Source of the DNA: JAPPHA01 sp963662705
GTDB lineage: Bacteria > Pseudomonadota > Alphaproteobacteria > Rhodobacterales > Rhodobacteraceae
DNA length: 64,000 nucleotides
Direction of reading: 5' to 3'
Assembly: GCA_963662705.2 (NCBI GenBank)
Contig: OY759767.1
Location: 1,116,001-1,180,000, forward strand
In this document: piece after piece, positions 33,759-42,390 of the stretch
Numbering within the stretch: the stretch's first letter is position 1
Layout of the letters: the number at the start of each line of letters is the position of its first letter
Notes under the pieces: generated by a model
Seen by the model: the letters and a program-made list of their open reading frames with translations, nothing else
The model's database searches: none
What the model was told of the DNA's origin: nothing
Made by a program: the position numbers and the translations under genes

Positions 33759-34439
33759 ATGATGGCCAAAAGTATAGCGCGTCAATCTGGATGGCAGTCC
33801 GTATTGATTGTCGCGCTGCACAAAAGCGCATCCAGAACCATCAGATATCTTCGGGTCTCCAAGGAGACCCAGGACCTGGACAAGAACCGGGCCGATATCC
33901 TCACCCTTGCCAACAGGCAGGATCTCGGACGCGTCGAATTCATCGAGGAGAAGGCGTCCAGCAGGATTGCGTGGCGCAAGCGAAAGATCGCAGACGTTCT
34001 GGACGAACTGCGCGAAGGCGATGCCCTGATCGTCAGCGAGCTCTCCCGGTTCGGTCGCTCGATGCTCGAATGCATGGAAATCCTGTCCATTGCCTCGGAC
34101 ACCGGCATTCGGGTCTATGCGATCAAGGGGTCCTGGAGGCTCGACGAAACCATCCAGAGCAAGATCATCGCCATGGCCTTCTCGATGGCCGCCGAGATTG
34201 AACGCGACTTGATCTCGTCCAGGACCAAGGAGGTGCTCAGAGCGAGAAAGGCCTCCGGCCGGCCTCTCGGGCGACCGAAAGGGCCAGGCAAGAGCAAGCT
34301 CGATCCGTTCCGTCCGGAGATCGAAGCGCTGCTCGCGAACGGATCAACGCAGAGGTTCATCGCGAAGCGCTACAACACGACGCCCGCAAACCTCTCAAAC
34401 TGGATGAAGAAGAACGGAATCAAGAAACCCAGCACATAG
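33759..34439 (+). CDS. Pin-like serine recombinase
   Basis: Up to 226 residues; relatives begin close to the catalytic segment RTIRYLRVSKETQDLDKNRA, so the first ~25 residues (from the ATG at 33759) may not be translated. The nucleophilic serine is in LRVS. ALIVSELSRFGRSMLECMEI and MAFSMAAEIERDLISSRTKE are the conserved arginine region and E helix; the C-terminal helix-turn-helix is GSTQRFIAKRYNTTPANLSN followed by WMKK. It is the intact relative of the recombinase fragments at 7.7-8.0 kb. A 37-bp terminal-type repeat follows its stop at 34444. No res or inversion site is recognisable upstream. Confidence 0.88.
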   Translation: MMAKSIARQSGWQSVLIVALHKSASRTIRYLRVSKETQDLDKNRADILTLANRQDLGRVEFIEEKASSRIAWRKRKIADVLDELREGDALIVSELSRFGRSMLECMEILSIASDTGIRVYAIKGSWRLDETIQSKIIAMAFSMAAEIERDLISSRTKEVLRARKASGRPLGRPKGPGKSKLDPFRPEIEALLANGSTQRFIAKRYNTTPANLSNWMKKNGIKKPST

Positions 34440-34443
34440 GATT

Positions 34444-34480
34444 CCTATGGCGGAATCGGCACCTATGTGCGTTTAGGGCC
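34444..34480. repeat. 37-bp terminal-type repeat after the recombinase
   Basis: CCTATGGCGGAATCGG leading to GTGCGTTTAGGGCC. It matches the ends at 7682-7718, 8002-8038 and 43978-44010. In the three places where coding sequence can be read, the repeat directly follows the C-terminal codons of a Pin/Hin-type recombinase. Confidence 0.75.
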
Positions 34481-34622
34481 ACAAATCCCCTTCAATGCCC
34501 AAGCTCCCCGGGGATCGTGCTCGGTTCACAATCTGAGTCTTGGGGTGTATCAACCCAAGTGTCGAACGTTCCGGCGCGATCCTGTCGCACGAAGGTGCCG
34601 GGAAGAAAGGCGAGGGAGAACG

Positions 34623-34850
34623 ATGGTTGCGTGGAGTCAGTGTTCCGCTGTCGAACGAAACTCCGACAAGGTGAGCGGTGCGTGGCTGTTTCGCGGAACT
34701 CGCGTGCCGGTCTCCTCGCTGTTCGAGAACCTCCGGGACGGCGCGACGGTCGAGCAGTTCCTCGACTGGTTTCCCGGGGTCGAGCGCTGGCAGGTCGAGA
34801 GCGTGCTGGATCATGAGACGCGGCGCTTGCGAGACGTCGCGGTTTCATGA
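34623..34850 (+). CDS. DUF433-type antitoxin
   Basis: 75 residues. The sequence DKVSGAWLFRGTRVPVSSLF, then ENLRDGATVEQFLDWFPGVE, is the DUF433 helix-turn-helix: G-T-R-(V/I)-P-V, a short sheet, and the D-G-A-T-V-E-Q-F-L helix. DUF433 proteins are antitoxins or DNA-binding partners of PIN-like toxins encoded immediately downstream, which is what is found here (ATGA overlap at 34847). An ATG at 34623 is preceded by GAGAACG; longer frames upstream are not family-like. Confidence 0.9.
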   Translation: MVAWSQCSAVERNSDKVSGAWLFRGTRVPVSSLFENLRDGATVEQFLDWFPGVERWQVESVLDHETRRLRDVAVS

Positions 34851-35164
34851 GAGTGTTGTTCGACCAGGGCACGCCGGTTCCGCTGCGCTGGCACCTGCTG
34901 GATCATCGCGTCGAGACCGCTTACGAGCGGGGATGGTCGGACCTTCGTAACAGCGCGCTGCTCGATCGCGCCGAGGCAGAAGGCTTCGAGTTGCTGGTCA
35001 CGACGGACCAGAGCCTCCGTCACCAGCAGAATCTCGCCGTGCGGCGGCTGTCGGTGCTGGTTCTGATGTCCACGTCGTGGCCGCGTATCGAAGCGCGTGT
35101 CGACCGGGTCGTGGCCGCCGTCGAACAGATCACGCCGGGTGAGTGTGTCGAGGTCGCGATCTGA
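34847..35164 (+). CDS. DUF5615 PIN-like toxin
   Basis: 105 residues. MRVLFDQGTPVPLRWHLLDH carries the first acidic residue of the PIN-like centre (LFDQG), GWSDLRNSALLDRAEAEGFE the middle motif, and LLVTTDQSLRHQQNLA the conserved T-D-x-x-L-x-x-Q-Q-N-L segment of this Mut7-C/PIN-like family. These are predicted metal-dependent RNases whose partner is the upstream DUF433 protein. Both genes look intact. The pair is encoded next to remnants of a different, VapBC-type pair on the opposite strand. Confidence 0.9.
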   Translation: MRVLFDQGTPVPLRWHLLDHRVETAYERGWSDLRNSALLDRAEAEGFELLVTTDQSLRHQQNLAVRRLSVLVLMSTSWPRIEARVDRVVAAVEQITPGECVEVAI

Positions 35165-35345
35165 ATGTCGATCCGCACGACCTCGATGGGCGCATCAGTT
35201 CGGACAGCACATTCGTGTCGACCACCTGCACCGCTGCCACCTCAATCGAAGCGCGGCAGCAGGTCTAGTTCCACGCCACCGTAGGGTGTGAAGCACCTTC
35301 CCGCAGCAGGATGTCTGCGATCTCGCCGGCAATGCGCTCGATATG
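35165..35345 (-). pseudogene. Remnant of a VapBC-type pair
   Basis: On the minus strand the antitoxin end is readable as IAGEIADILLREG and, in another frame, PYGGVELDLLPRFD; it is followed by AAVQVVDTNVLSELMRPS, the first 18 or so residues of a PIN-domain toxin with the metal-binding aspartate of VVDTNV. The rest of the PIN domain is gone, replaced by the intact DUF5615 gene end at 35164. Frame changes also break the antitoxin. Confidence 0.65.
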
Positions 35346-35446
35346 GCCGCCTATGGATTGGCTTTCAGCATAACGGAAAACAAACCGTAAGGCGGCTTAA
35401 CCCGTTTGGTATCCAGAATCCACCTTGGCGGCGGGGTTTGTGCGTT

Positions 35447-35510
35447 GCGGGTTTTCCACTCTGCCGATTAGGGAAAACCCGCAAAAGAGGCGCTTCACAC
35501 CGGCGATCTC
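35447..35510. repeat. Hairpin repeat, inverted copy of 9085-9146
   Basis: GCGGGTTTTCC and GGGAAAACCCGC flank a 13-base loop containing CTGCCGATTA. It matches the reverse complement of 9085-9146. Sequence from 35346 to 35586 otherwise shows no gene. Confidence 0.65.
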
Positions 35511-35586
35511 ACCGTCGAAACAAGATCAGAGTGCAGCGGTCTCTGAAAGCGAAACGACCAAGCCATCAATCTTGAGCGCGGTCCGG

Positions 35587-36015
35587 TCAGTCGACGAGTT
35601 CGAGGCGCTTTCCGATTATGTCCACACGATCCGGAATCTCGAATCTGCAATAGGGTTCGGAAAAATCCCATGTTTCCCTTCTTTGTAAAATTATTCCGTG
35701 TATCACTGGGATGATTACCGTCCGCCAATGCTCGCACCGCACCTCCACCATGTCGACACTTTCCGGAATCCATAATCCCGGGTCTGGGTCTGGGGTGAAT
35801 AGGGATCCCTTCATCATGTACGGTGGCAGCCAAAATTCGTTAATTCTGGGTTCGCATTCCGGCTCCGAGAGCTGCCAGGCTGCCCTTCCCTGCGGGGAGA
35901 CTTTCATCTTCCATTCACACGGAACCTCCAGGGTCAGGACTTCATATGCGGTCGCATTCGCGACCACCGGAAAAAGTAAAGTGGCGATTCCAGCCAGGAT
36001 TCCTGTGATTCTCAT
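35587..36015 (-). CDS. Small secreted protein of unknown function
   Basis: 142 residues from the ATG at 36015, chosen because AGAGGAGAAAGGT precedes it; an upstream ATG at 36033 overlaps that site. A clear signal peptide (MRITGILAGIATLLFPVVAN) ends near the ANA site. The mature protein has six or so aromatic/proline-rich strands (INEFWLPPYMMKGSLFTPDP, then DMVEVRCEHWRTVIIPVIHG) and four cysteines that could form two disulphides (VPCEW, EPECE, VRCEH, PYCRF). I do not recognise the family. The neighbouring res-like site and hairpin suggest mobile cargo. Confidence 0.65.
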   Translation of the reverse strand: MRITGILAGIATLLFPVVANATAYEVLTLEVPCEWKMKVSPQGRAAWQLSEPECEPRINEFWLPPYMMKGSLFTPDPDPGLWIPESVDMVEVRCEHWRTVIIPVIHGIILQRRETWDFSEPYCRFEIPDRVDIIGKRLELVD

Positions 36016-36033
36016 ACCTTTCTCCTCTTTCAA

Positions 36034-36404
36034 TGGCTGAGTTTCATTCGAAAATCACAATCCAGTCATGTGACTGCCACTACTCAACCTCGATATCGTA
36101 TTGGCACAAGAGCACTTCGGAGGCATGCGGTTGCCGATGCCCGGGTTACACACCACAAGGGCTCTAGCCGGCTCAGTGCCCACTCTTTCGGTCAGCGTCC
36201 GTCGATTACGCGCCGACCAACGACCGAGGGTCTATCAGTGGCAAAACGTTTTGAACTGTTTGACCCGACGGCAGGTTTGGCAAAGCAGCCAAGACCTAAA
36301 TTACCATGAAATCCACTGCGCGGACAAGCACAGGTTCGAAATTTGGGTGTGAGAATTGGCGCTGCAAATGTATCACGCTGCATCACCGCGATTGCAAGCG
36401 AAAA
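36034..36404. other. No gene recognised
   Basis: Short frames on both strands without recognised similarity. The end of the stretch leads into the res-like site. Confidence 0.4.
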
Positions 36405-36520
36405 CCTGTCCGTAAACACTGTCCGCATCATGACCCCTGTCCGCAATGGTTTGAAGCCTGTTTATGGGACAGGGTTGTGACAGGGTGTCCTTAGCCGCTC
36501 CTTTCCGGACAGGGGGGAAG
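36405..36520 (-). promoter_or_regulatory. Uninterrupted res-like site (inverted, resolvase gene absent)
   Basis: The reverse complement contains CTGTCCGGAAAGGAGCGG, ACAACCCTGTCCCATAAACA, GGCTTCAAACCATTGCGGAC and TTTACGGACAGG, the same order as in 9148-9222 plus 10113-10157 but without the group II intron between them. It serves as the empty target for that intron. No resolvase frame follows it, so the site appears orphaned. Confidence 0.7.
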
Positions 36521-36658
36521 AGGGCATGGGCAAGCACAAGTCTGATCACACTATCCGGAAAGGCGACATTTTCGGGTGCGCGCGTGTCTCAACGGCCGAT
36601 ATAGGCCGTCAAAAGTCATGCACTTTAGCTGCAAACCATATCGTTTCGTGTTAATTTA

Positions 36659-38266
36659 TCACACTTGATCCTTGGAGACGAAACGGTCGCCTGAATCGGA
36701 GAGGACCAGAGGCGGAACGTCGTCGATGTCTCTAATAGGCGTGATCAAACCAATTTCCGTTGGTGGATAGCTCAAGCCCCAGGCCACGGCCATTCGACCG
36801 AAGTCTCGCAGCGGAGACGGGAGTTCGATCGCGTCGGGTACCGGTAATTCAAGGAGGCGTATTCCGTCGTTGTGGGCATGTTGTTTCAACCACGGATCGA
36901 GGGAAATTACGATTTCTCGGTGCAACCCATTTTCCGCACCGCCACCGGCGAGAAACACGGGAACGTCATTCCCCTTTTTCCAGTTGTCAGCATGCGAGTC
37001 GCGACGGAGCTTCGTATGCCAGACGGTCTCGCGGAGTGCACGGTCGCATTGCTGAACGAACTCTTCTTTCGTCTTCCCCTCTGCCAGAAACCAGTGAAAT
37101 GATTCCACGCCGAGCGGCCTGACTTGGGCAGCTAGGAAAGCATAGCGATCACCTGAAGTCGAATTCGATCTAAGGCGGAACATGCAGGCATCAAGCGTCA
37201 TGGCCCCGACGTCGACCAGAAGATAGAGACCCGGAGCTCCCCGGGTCGATTTTGCGAAGCCCGTCATTACCGCGGCTGTCTCCGGTAGCACGCAGACACC
37301 CAAAGCTTCTGCGTCCCTTTCCGAAGCCCCCGCTTTAGCTACGTGCGGATCCTCAAGGAAGAGTTGTGTCGCCTCGATGGTGATGGGATGGTCGATCTTG
37401 GAAAGCTGCAGGGCGGCAGCTCCGATGCGGCGATATGGCTCGGCGAGTTTTTGGTCATCGTAACTCGCCGTTGGCAAACCGAGATTCACAAACCAGACGG
37501 GTTTTCGACCGCGGAAGAGTTGTGACCGATTATGAACGAGCCAACCTTTCACATAACGGACAATAAAGGAGAGATATGCGACACCTGCCTGGGCTCGGCT
37601 TGCCGAGATGCCGGCTGCAAGACCAGAGATTTTCGTCTCGCTACGTCCCTGAATAAGGCCTTGCTTCAGGGAATTCAGAATTTTTGCTCCCGGTTCAGGC
37701 CATGGGTAGAAGGTATCCCCCTTTAACCAGAGCACCGTTTGCCAGAGGTACGGGTCTTGTCCGCTACGACAGGGAATCGGGGCGGGAATGGCAATCGTCG
37801 GTTCACCAGCCTCGTACGGAAGCCGGACAATCATCTTGGTTGAACTGGTGCCAAAATCGAGACCGATTATGACGAACAACTCCTCATCAGCGTCAGAGGA
37901 AAACGTTGTACCGGCACGTAGCAACTTGTCAAAGCTCGACCTGTCATCTTCAAAAATGGAGACCGGTGGCGGTTCCCGCACAACTGCTTCACTTGGGAAA
38001 TCCCAGTACTCGAACGGAGATTTCTGCGGGTCCGGGGTAGCCGCGGGCATTTGTGATGCCCTGGTCTCAGCCAGATTGGCCACTAGCCCTGGTTTTCGCT
38101 GCCGGCGCCAGGGGGGGCGCGATTCCGCAATTTGGCTTGCAACGGCCTCGTGGGCCTGTCGTACCAGTCTGTCGCGCAGTTGGTGCAATTGCTCTATCAC
38201 TGCTGGCGAAAGTGCATCGCCAAGTGTCGCCCGACCTCGTGATCGCTTTGACGGATCTCGATTCAT
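36659..38266 (-). CDS. Hsp70/actin-fold ATPase partnered with a SNF2 helicase
   Basis: 535 residues. After a helical N-terminal region of about 130 residues that is not part of the Hsp70 fold, the nucleotide-binding domain shows the phosphate 1 motif IIGLDFGTSSTKM (residues 134-145), phosphate 2 as LYLLVDVGAMTLDACMF (~348-363) and the adenosine motif VFLAGGGAENG (~437-447). No DnaK substrate-binding domain follows; the protein ends soon after the ATPase fold. The start ATG overlaps the helicase stop (ATGA at 38263-38266), so the two are translated together. Hsp70-like proteins of this kind are found beside helicases in defence-type neighbourhoods; a role as a regulator or loader of the helicase is inference. 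Confidence 0.85.
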   Translation of the reverse strand: MNRDPSKRSRGRATLGDALSPAVIEQLHQLRDRLVRQAHEAVASQIAESRPPWRRQRKPGLVANLAETRASQMPAATPDPQKSPFEYWDFPSEAVVREPPPVSIFEDDRSSFDKLLRAGTTFSSDADEELFVIIGLDFGTSSTKMIVRLPYEAGEPTIAIPAPIPCRSGQDPYLWQTVLWLKGDTFYPWPEPGAKILNSLKQGLIQGRSETKISGLAAGISASRAQAGVAYLSFIVRYVKGWLVHNRSQLFRGRKPVWFVNLGLPTASYDDQKLAEPYRRIGAAALQLSKIDHPITIEATQLFLEDPHVAKAGASERDAEALGVCVLPETAAVMTGFAKSTRGAPGLYLLVDVGAMTLDACMFRLRSNSTSGDRYAFLAAQVRPLGVESFHWFLAEGKTKEEFVQQCDRALRETVWHTKLRRDSHADNWKKGNDVPVFLAGGGAENGLHREIVISLDPWLKQHAHNDGIRLLELPVPDAIELPSPLRDFGRMAVAWGLSYPPTEIGLITPIRDIDDVPPLVLSDSGDRFVSKDQV

Positions 38267-41200
38267 GCGAATGCTTCCTCACCAAACGACCGCTCCTCTA
38301 CTTCCAGAAACAGGCAACCTACATCGGACTCCTCCGGTATAATGGCCCGCTGCTCTTCTATCTCGTTTTCCCTTAACTTCCAGATCCTCCGCAGATTCCC
38401 TATCTTTACTTCTTGCGCAGCACCGAGGTTTTTCAGATTTGTGGCTCTTCGAACATCGCCGTTGATCTTGGCAAGCTGGGCTTGTTCTTCGAGTTTCTCC
38501 TGATTTTCCCGGAGGGCGGCAATCTTTCTTTTGAAATGCCGAACCAGCGATCGTTGCCGGATTGCAGCCCGATCTTCGATTTCTGCAGTGGTTTGATCTA
38601 CGAATTCATCGAAACGCCGGTCGAGTTCTCGCTGTACTGTTCCTAGGAACGTTTCGCTCGCAGCGGCGGCTCCGTTGTGCATGGCAGCGTTCAAAATGGA
38701 CCGACCTTTCTCCGCTGTCGCAGCCATCATCTGCTCGGCGAGTTCGGACGTGATCGGCTTGCCAGTCGCCACTTCGGCCCCCGCATAACCGATACGGACG
38801 CTGGCCATTGTTCCGGCTGTAGGATTGCCGGTCGACCAACGGCGCGCAGCGAGTATGTAAAGGCCTGGTAAACACTCCATTGGAAGCGCGTCCAGAGTCA
38901 AACGTGCTGCGACTGCTTGCGCGTTGCGAACTGCGTCATCTTTAAGGTCGCGTTCAGCAGAGAACCTGACCAGCGGATGCAGTTGGGAGATGCACTCGAC
39001 TGGGCTGCCTTTCTGGACAACGGACTTTGTGAAACGAAATCGCTGTTGCGCATCACCCCGGAGAAGACGGGTTTTGCCCCTTAGATCGCGCCGGGAAAGG
39101 TAGTTTTGGAAAGCATTGGCACCATCAGGCGAAAGTTCAATCCGGTAAGTGTCCGATCCAGCCGGGCTCGTCTCAATGACACTGCCCGGAAAATCTCGCA
39201 ATATACGATCTCGCACATAGATGAGGATATCGTTGGAATCCAACCAGCGATGCCGGTTTCTGCTTTCCATGATACGTTCAAGGATGAAGTCACCATGTTG
39301 CACCAAGGACCCGGCATCTTCCTCAAGTTGTCTTTCCTCTTGTCTTTGGTTCTCCAGCGCCTGGGCTGTTTGATCGATCGCCTGTTCTTTCTGCTCTTTG
39401 GTCAACTTCGGATTCAATAGCTGTATTGTCATTTCGCGAATCCGCTCGCCAAGAACTGCTTCCATTTCGCCCAATGCGTGGCGACCAATTTGGAGACGCA
39501 GGTAAAGTCGTTCGTAAATGCGCTTGTCGATCGTGTCGTCAAAAACAAGATTAAGAATAGTCACTTTTTCTTTCGTCTGGCCCAACCTGTCGACACGGCC
39601 AATTCGCTGCTCAAGACGCATCGGATTCCATGGTAGGTCATAGTTCACGACGATGGAGCAGAATTGCAGGTCCACACCTTCACTGCCAACCTCTGAGGAA
39701 AGCAAAACGCGGATGTTTTCGTCATGTTCAAACCGCGCGAGAATTTCGGCGCGAGGTCGCTTTACGCTCCCGTGCAGCAACTCGGTCTCGATGCTCTCAT
39801 CGCGAAGCCGTTCGTTCAAATAGTGTAGCGTAGGTTTAAAACTGGAAAACACGATAATTTTGGCATTCGCCCTGGTTTCCCAGAGCTGTTGCAGTTCCCG
39901 GATTAGTAGCTGAAACTTGGTATCAACTTCTTTCAGGCGTGTCGTCATGTCTAGAGCGCGGGCATGTGCCGCAACACGAGAGACAAGGGGCCGCCTGTTG
40001 AAGAAACCATGTTGCAAATCCTGATCAGACTCCTCGATGTCCTCTTCGTTGGCGGCGTCTATCAGTTTGGACCAGTAAGCGCAGGCTGCCGCCATGCTCG
40101 ACGTCAGGAGCCGTTGCGGCATGGACAGCAGGAAATACTCATTTACATCCCGGTCCCAAGCATACATTCTGACAACTTCGGAAATTTCGTCATAGAAAAT
40201 CTGCTCGTCGTCACTCATTTTCAGGACGGGCGCCATGGGTTCGCGAATTACGCGGAACTCCTGAACATCCCGCCGTCTGGTCCGGGTCACGTAGTTAGCA
40301 AGCTGGTTGACACGTTCAAGACGAACTGCAAGTTCGGATCTTTTTGACCGGCTTAAATTCGTTCCACGTAATTCTCTCCGAATACGGGCCAAGGCCATGC
40401 TCTTGCTGAGAATCTCATGTTTTTGCGCATCGTCGAGTCGCTGCTGAACCTCAGCAACCGTAGCATCGCCACGTAGCAACAGATCACGTGCAGCAATGAT
40501 CGGAGCGTTGGTTTCGATCAGATCATTCAACGTGCTTTCGAACTCGAATGTGTCTGAATCGACCATTGTCAGGATCGAGTGGAGGTCGCGGTTACGAAGG
40601 TGAATTGGTGTTGCTGAAAGGAATACGCGATGGCTTGCAACGGAGGTGGCGAGCCGACCGAAACGGTTGAGCAATGTCTTGGGGTTCCGCATATGGTGCG
40701 CTTCATCCACAACCAAAAGGTCAACCAGGGGATCACCATCGCCCGCCTCATCAAGGAACCGGGCCAGATTGCGGCGGGCAGAACCAGGAACGAAGGTGTT
40801 CACCGTTCCTTCACCTTCCCATCCGCGTGGCGGACGCAATCCTTGCATGCTACACACTACGGCATAGCCGCGTCCCGTTTCGCGCGAACGCCTCATTGTA
40901 TCAAGAAGGGTCCGGGCATCCGCGATCTGTGCCTCGACACCGAATCGCCTGGCGAGTTCGTCCTGCCATTTCTGGCACAAGGTCTTGGGGCAAATCACGA
41001 GAAGGCGATCACAATCGAGTCGGGCTCGAAGTTCGGTCCAAATGAGGCCTGCCTCAATTGTTTTGCCGAGGCCGACTTCGTCCGCGATCAGCAGGGCATC
41101 CGTAGGTGAGTTCATCAACTTGATGACGGGTTTGAACTGATAGGCGTAGAAATCCGTCTCGGTCGCCTCCATGCTGTAGACGACCTCGCTGAGTCTTCCC

Positions 41201-41457
41201 GTTACCCGTAGCCGGGTGAGGCAACGGCGTAACCAGTCTGGATCGACGAACCGGCCCGAAGCGAGGCGGTCGTAGAGACTTTCCGTTTCGGAGGGAACGG
41301 GTTCCAGCGCAGAGTACGGCAACCATTTTACCTGCCCATCCGCCAGCCTCACTTCAACCATCCGTGCGTTAGCGACATGCTTCTCGCCATCCATCAGAAT
41401 GCCGACGCGTGTCGGGTCTTGCTTCAAGCGGATGAACGTACCTGCGGCTAAAATCAT
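38263..41457 (-). CDS. RapA-like SNF2/superfamily 2 helicase
   Basis: 1064 residues. An N-terminal ~60-residue beta-rich region (MILAAGTFIRLKQDPTRVGI, QVKWLPYSALEPV) resembles the tandem Tudor-like start of RapA/DrmD relatives. The motor has motif I ADEVGLGKT (~125-133), motif II DEAH (251-254), motif III SAT (281-283), motif IV-V region KIIVFSSFKPTLHYLNERL to LLSSEVGSEGVDLQFC and motif VI LEQRIGRVDRLGQ. The C-terminal ~400 residues are helical and charged, with likely coiled coils (QEERQLEEDAG; KIAALRENQEKLEEQAQLAK). The product presumably moves along or remodels DNA-bound complexes. Found alone with the Hsp70-like gene, without methylase or nuclease genes. Confidence 0.93.
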   Translation of the reverse strand: MILAAGTFIRLKQDPTRVGILMDGEKHVANARMVEVRLADGQVKWLPYSALEPVPSETESLYDRLASGRFVDPDWLRRCLTRLRVTGRLSEVVYSMEATETDFYAYQFKPVIKLMNSPTDALLIADEVGLGKTIEAGLIWTELRARLDCDRLLVICPKTLCQKWQDELARRFGVEAQIADARTLLDTMRRSRETGRGYAVVCSMQGLRPPRGWEGEGTVNTFVPGSARRNLARFLDEAGDGDPLVDLLVVDEAHHMRNPKTLLNRFGRLATSVASHRVFLSATPIHLRNRDLHSILTMVDSDTFEFESTLNDLIETNAPIIAARDLLLRGDATVAEVQQRLDDAQKHEILSKSMALARIRRELRGTNLSRSKRSELAVRLERVNQLANYVTRTRRRDVQEFRVIREPMAPVLKMSDDEQIFYDEISEVVRMYAWDRDVNEYFLLSMPQRLLTSSMAAACAYWSKLIDAANEEDIEESDQDLQHGFFNRRPLVSRVAAHARALDMTTRLKEVDTKFQLLIRELQQLWETRANAKIIVFSSFKPTLHYLNERLRDESIETELLHGSVKRPRAEILARFEHDENIRVLLSSEVGSEGVDLQFCSIVVNYDLPWNPMRLEQRIGRVDRLGQTKEKVTILNLVFDDTIDKRIYERLYLRLQIGRHALGEMEAVLGERIREMTIQLLNPKLTKEQKEQAIDQTAQALENQRQEERQLEEDAGSLVQHGDFILERIMESRNRHRWLDSNDILIYVRDRILRDFPGSVIETSPAGSDTYRIELSPDGANAFQNYLSRRDLRGKTRLLRGDAQQRFRFTKSVVQKGSPVECISQLHPLVRFSAERDLKDDAVRNAQAVAARLTLDALPMECLPGLYILAARRWSTGNPTAGTMASVRIGYAGAEVATGKPITSELAEQMMAATAEKGRSILNAAMHNGAAAASETFLGTVQRELDRRFDEFVDQTTAEIEDRAAIRQRSLVRHFKRKIAALRENQEKLEEQAQLAKINGDVRRATNLKNLGAAQEVKIGNLRRIWKLRENEIEEQRAIIPEESDVGCLFLEVEERSFGEEAFA

Positions 41458-41606
41458 TCTGTTTGCCTGCTCGCAAACCCTAAATGACGTAATTATTGAG
41501 CGTGTTTCGAAGTATTCGTCAACATTAATTGAACGCCGTCATGTTGATGTGAAATTCCCCACCCGGGTATGACAGGTCGAGGCGAGCGATACCGTTTGCA
41601 GAATTG

Positions 41607-41942
41607 GCCCCAACCCAACATCGGCACCAAAAGTCCCACAACGGATCAGTTCCGACAGAGGACGGTATTCCTGCTGATTCCGAAGCCACCAACCGGAGCT
41701 CTCAGAAACCGTTGACAGGCAAATGCCCACGCAAACGCCGCTGATTGCGGCTGAGAGCATCGAAACTTCCCTGAAACTTTGCCTATACAGGGTATGATCT
41801 CTCGAACGACAATCTGCGGGACAACACAGGTGTCCTGCCCCCCAAATCCGCACCTAGCATCATCCCGGAAAATTGGCGGCCGCCCAAACGGTAATCCGCC
41901 AACTATTTCAGAGAGAAATATGATATTCCTTGTGGGACTTTT
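41607..41942. mobile_element. MITE copy, right end truncated
   Basis: Starts GGCCCCAACCCAACATCGGC and follows the 21337-21701 element closely, with the same ATCATCCCGGAAAATTGG segment, ending TTCCTTGTGGGACTTTT at 41942, where the right terminal repeat is cut short. A right-end-like piece (GGTACCGATGTTGGGTTAGG) appears separately at 42209-42228. Confidence 0.85.
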
Positions 41943-42231
41943 GATGTGAAATTACCCCCGGGAAAATGGGAACTGAAGACAAATAAACCCGTCCGCAGAA
42001 TCAAGCTGCGAAAAAAACGCGTCGGACACTCACGCAGACGGATTGACGTTTCGGGCAGCCCCGATTTATGGCCCGGCATCGAACCCGTTTACGTTGTCCC
42101 CGACAATGGAGAGTTGTTTGTTAACTTGTAGCAACGGCGCAGGCAGATCCACAAGAAATTTCATGCCGGTCGGGGTGGAAGGCCGAAGCCTGCCATGAGC
42201 GTTTGGTACCGATGTTGGGTTAGGGCCCATA
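41943..42231. other. Insertion between MITE body and a displaced MITE end; no clear gene
   Basis: It opens GATGTGAAATTACCCCCGGG, similar to GATGTGAAATTCCCCACCCG at 41549-41568 on the other side of the MITE; such a pair could be the end of an IS21-like element. A 61-codon frame (41946-42131) has no recognised similarity. A detached right MITE terminus ends the stretch at about 42231. Confidence 0.5.
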
Positions 42232-42390
42232 TCGGGCGGTATCGCGACCCTGTGCGACCACATGATATCGACATGACGGGACCTCCGGCGGTCCGTGCAG
42301 TAGTGAACGGCAAATCCTCCGGCCAGACTGACCCGCACCGGGTTTCCCGGCCAGCCGGCATTGGCCGGGAACACGTATATGCCGTGTCTC

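Noticed and set aside
38263..41457. Helicase as a member of a complete DISARM system
   Set aside because: No methylase or other DISARM partner gene is nearby; the only partner is the Hsp70-like gene.
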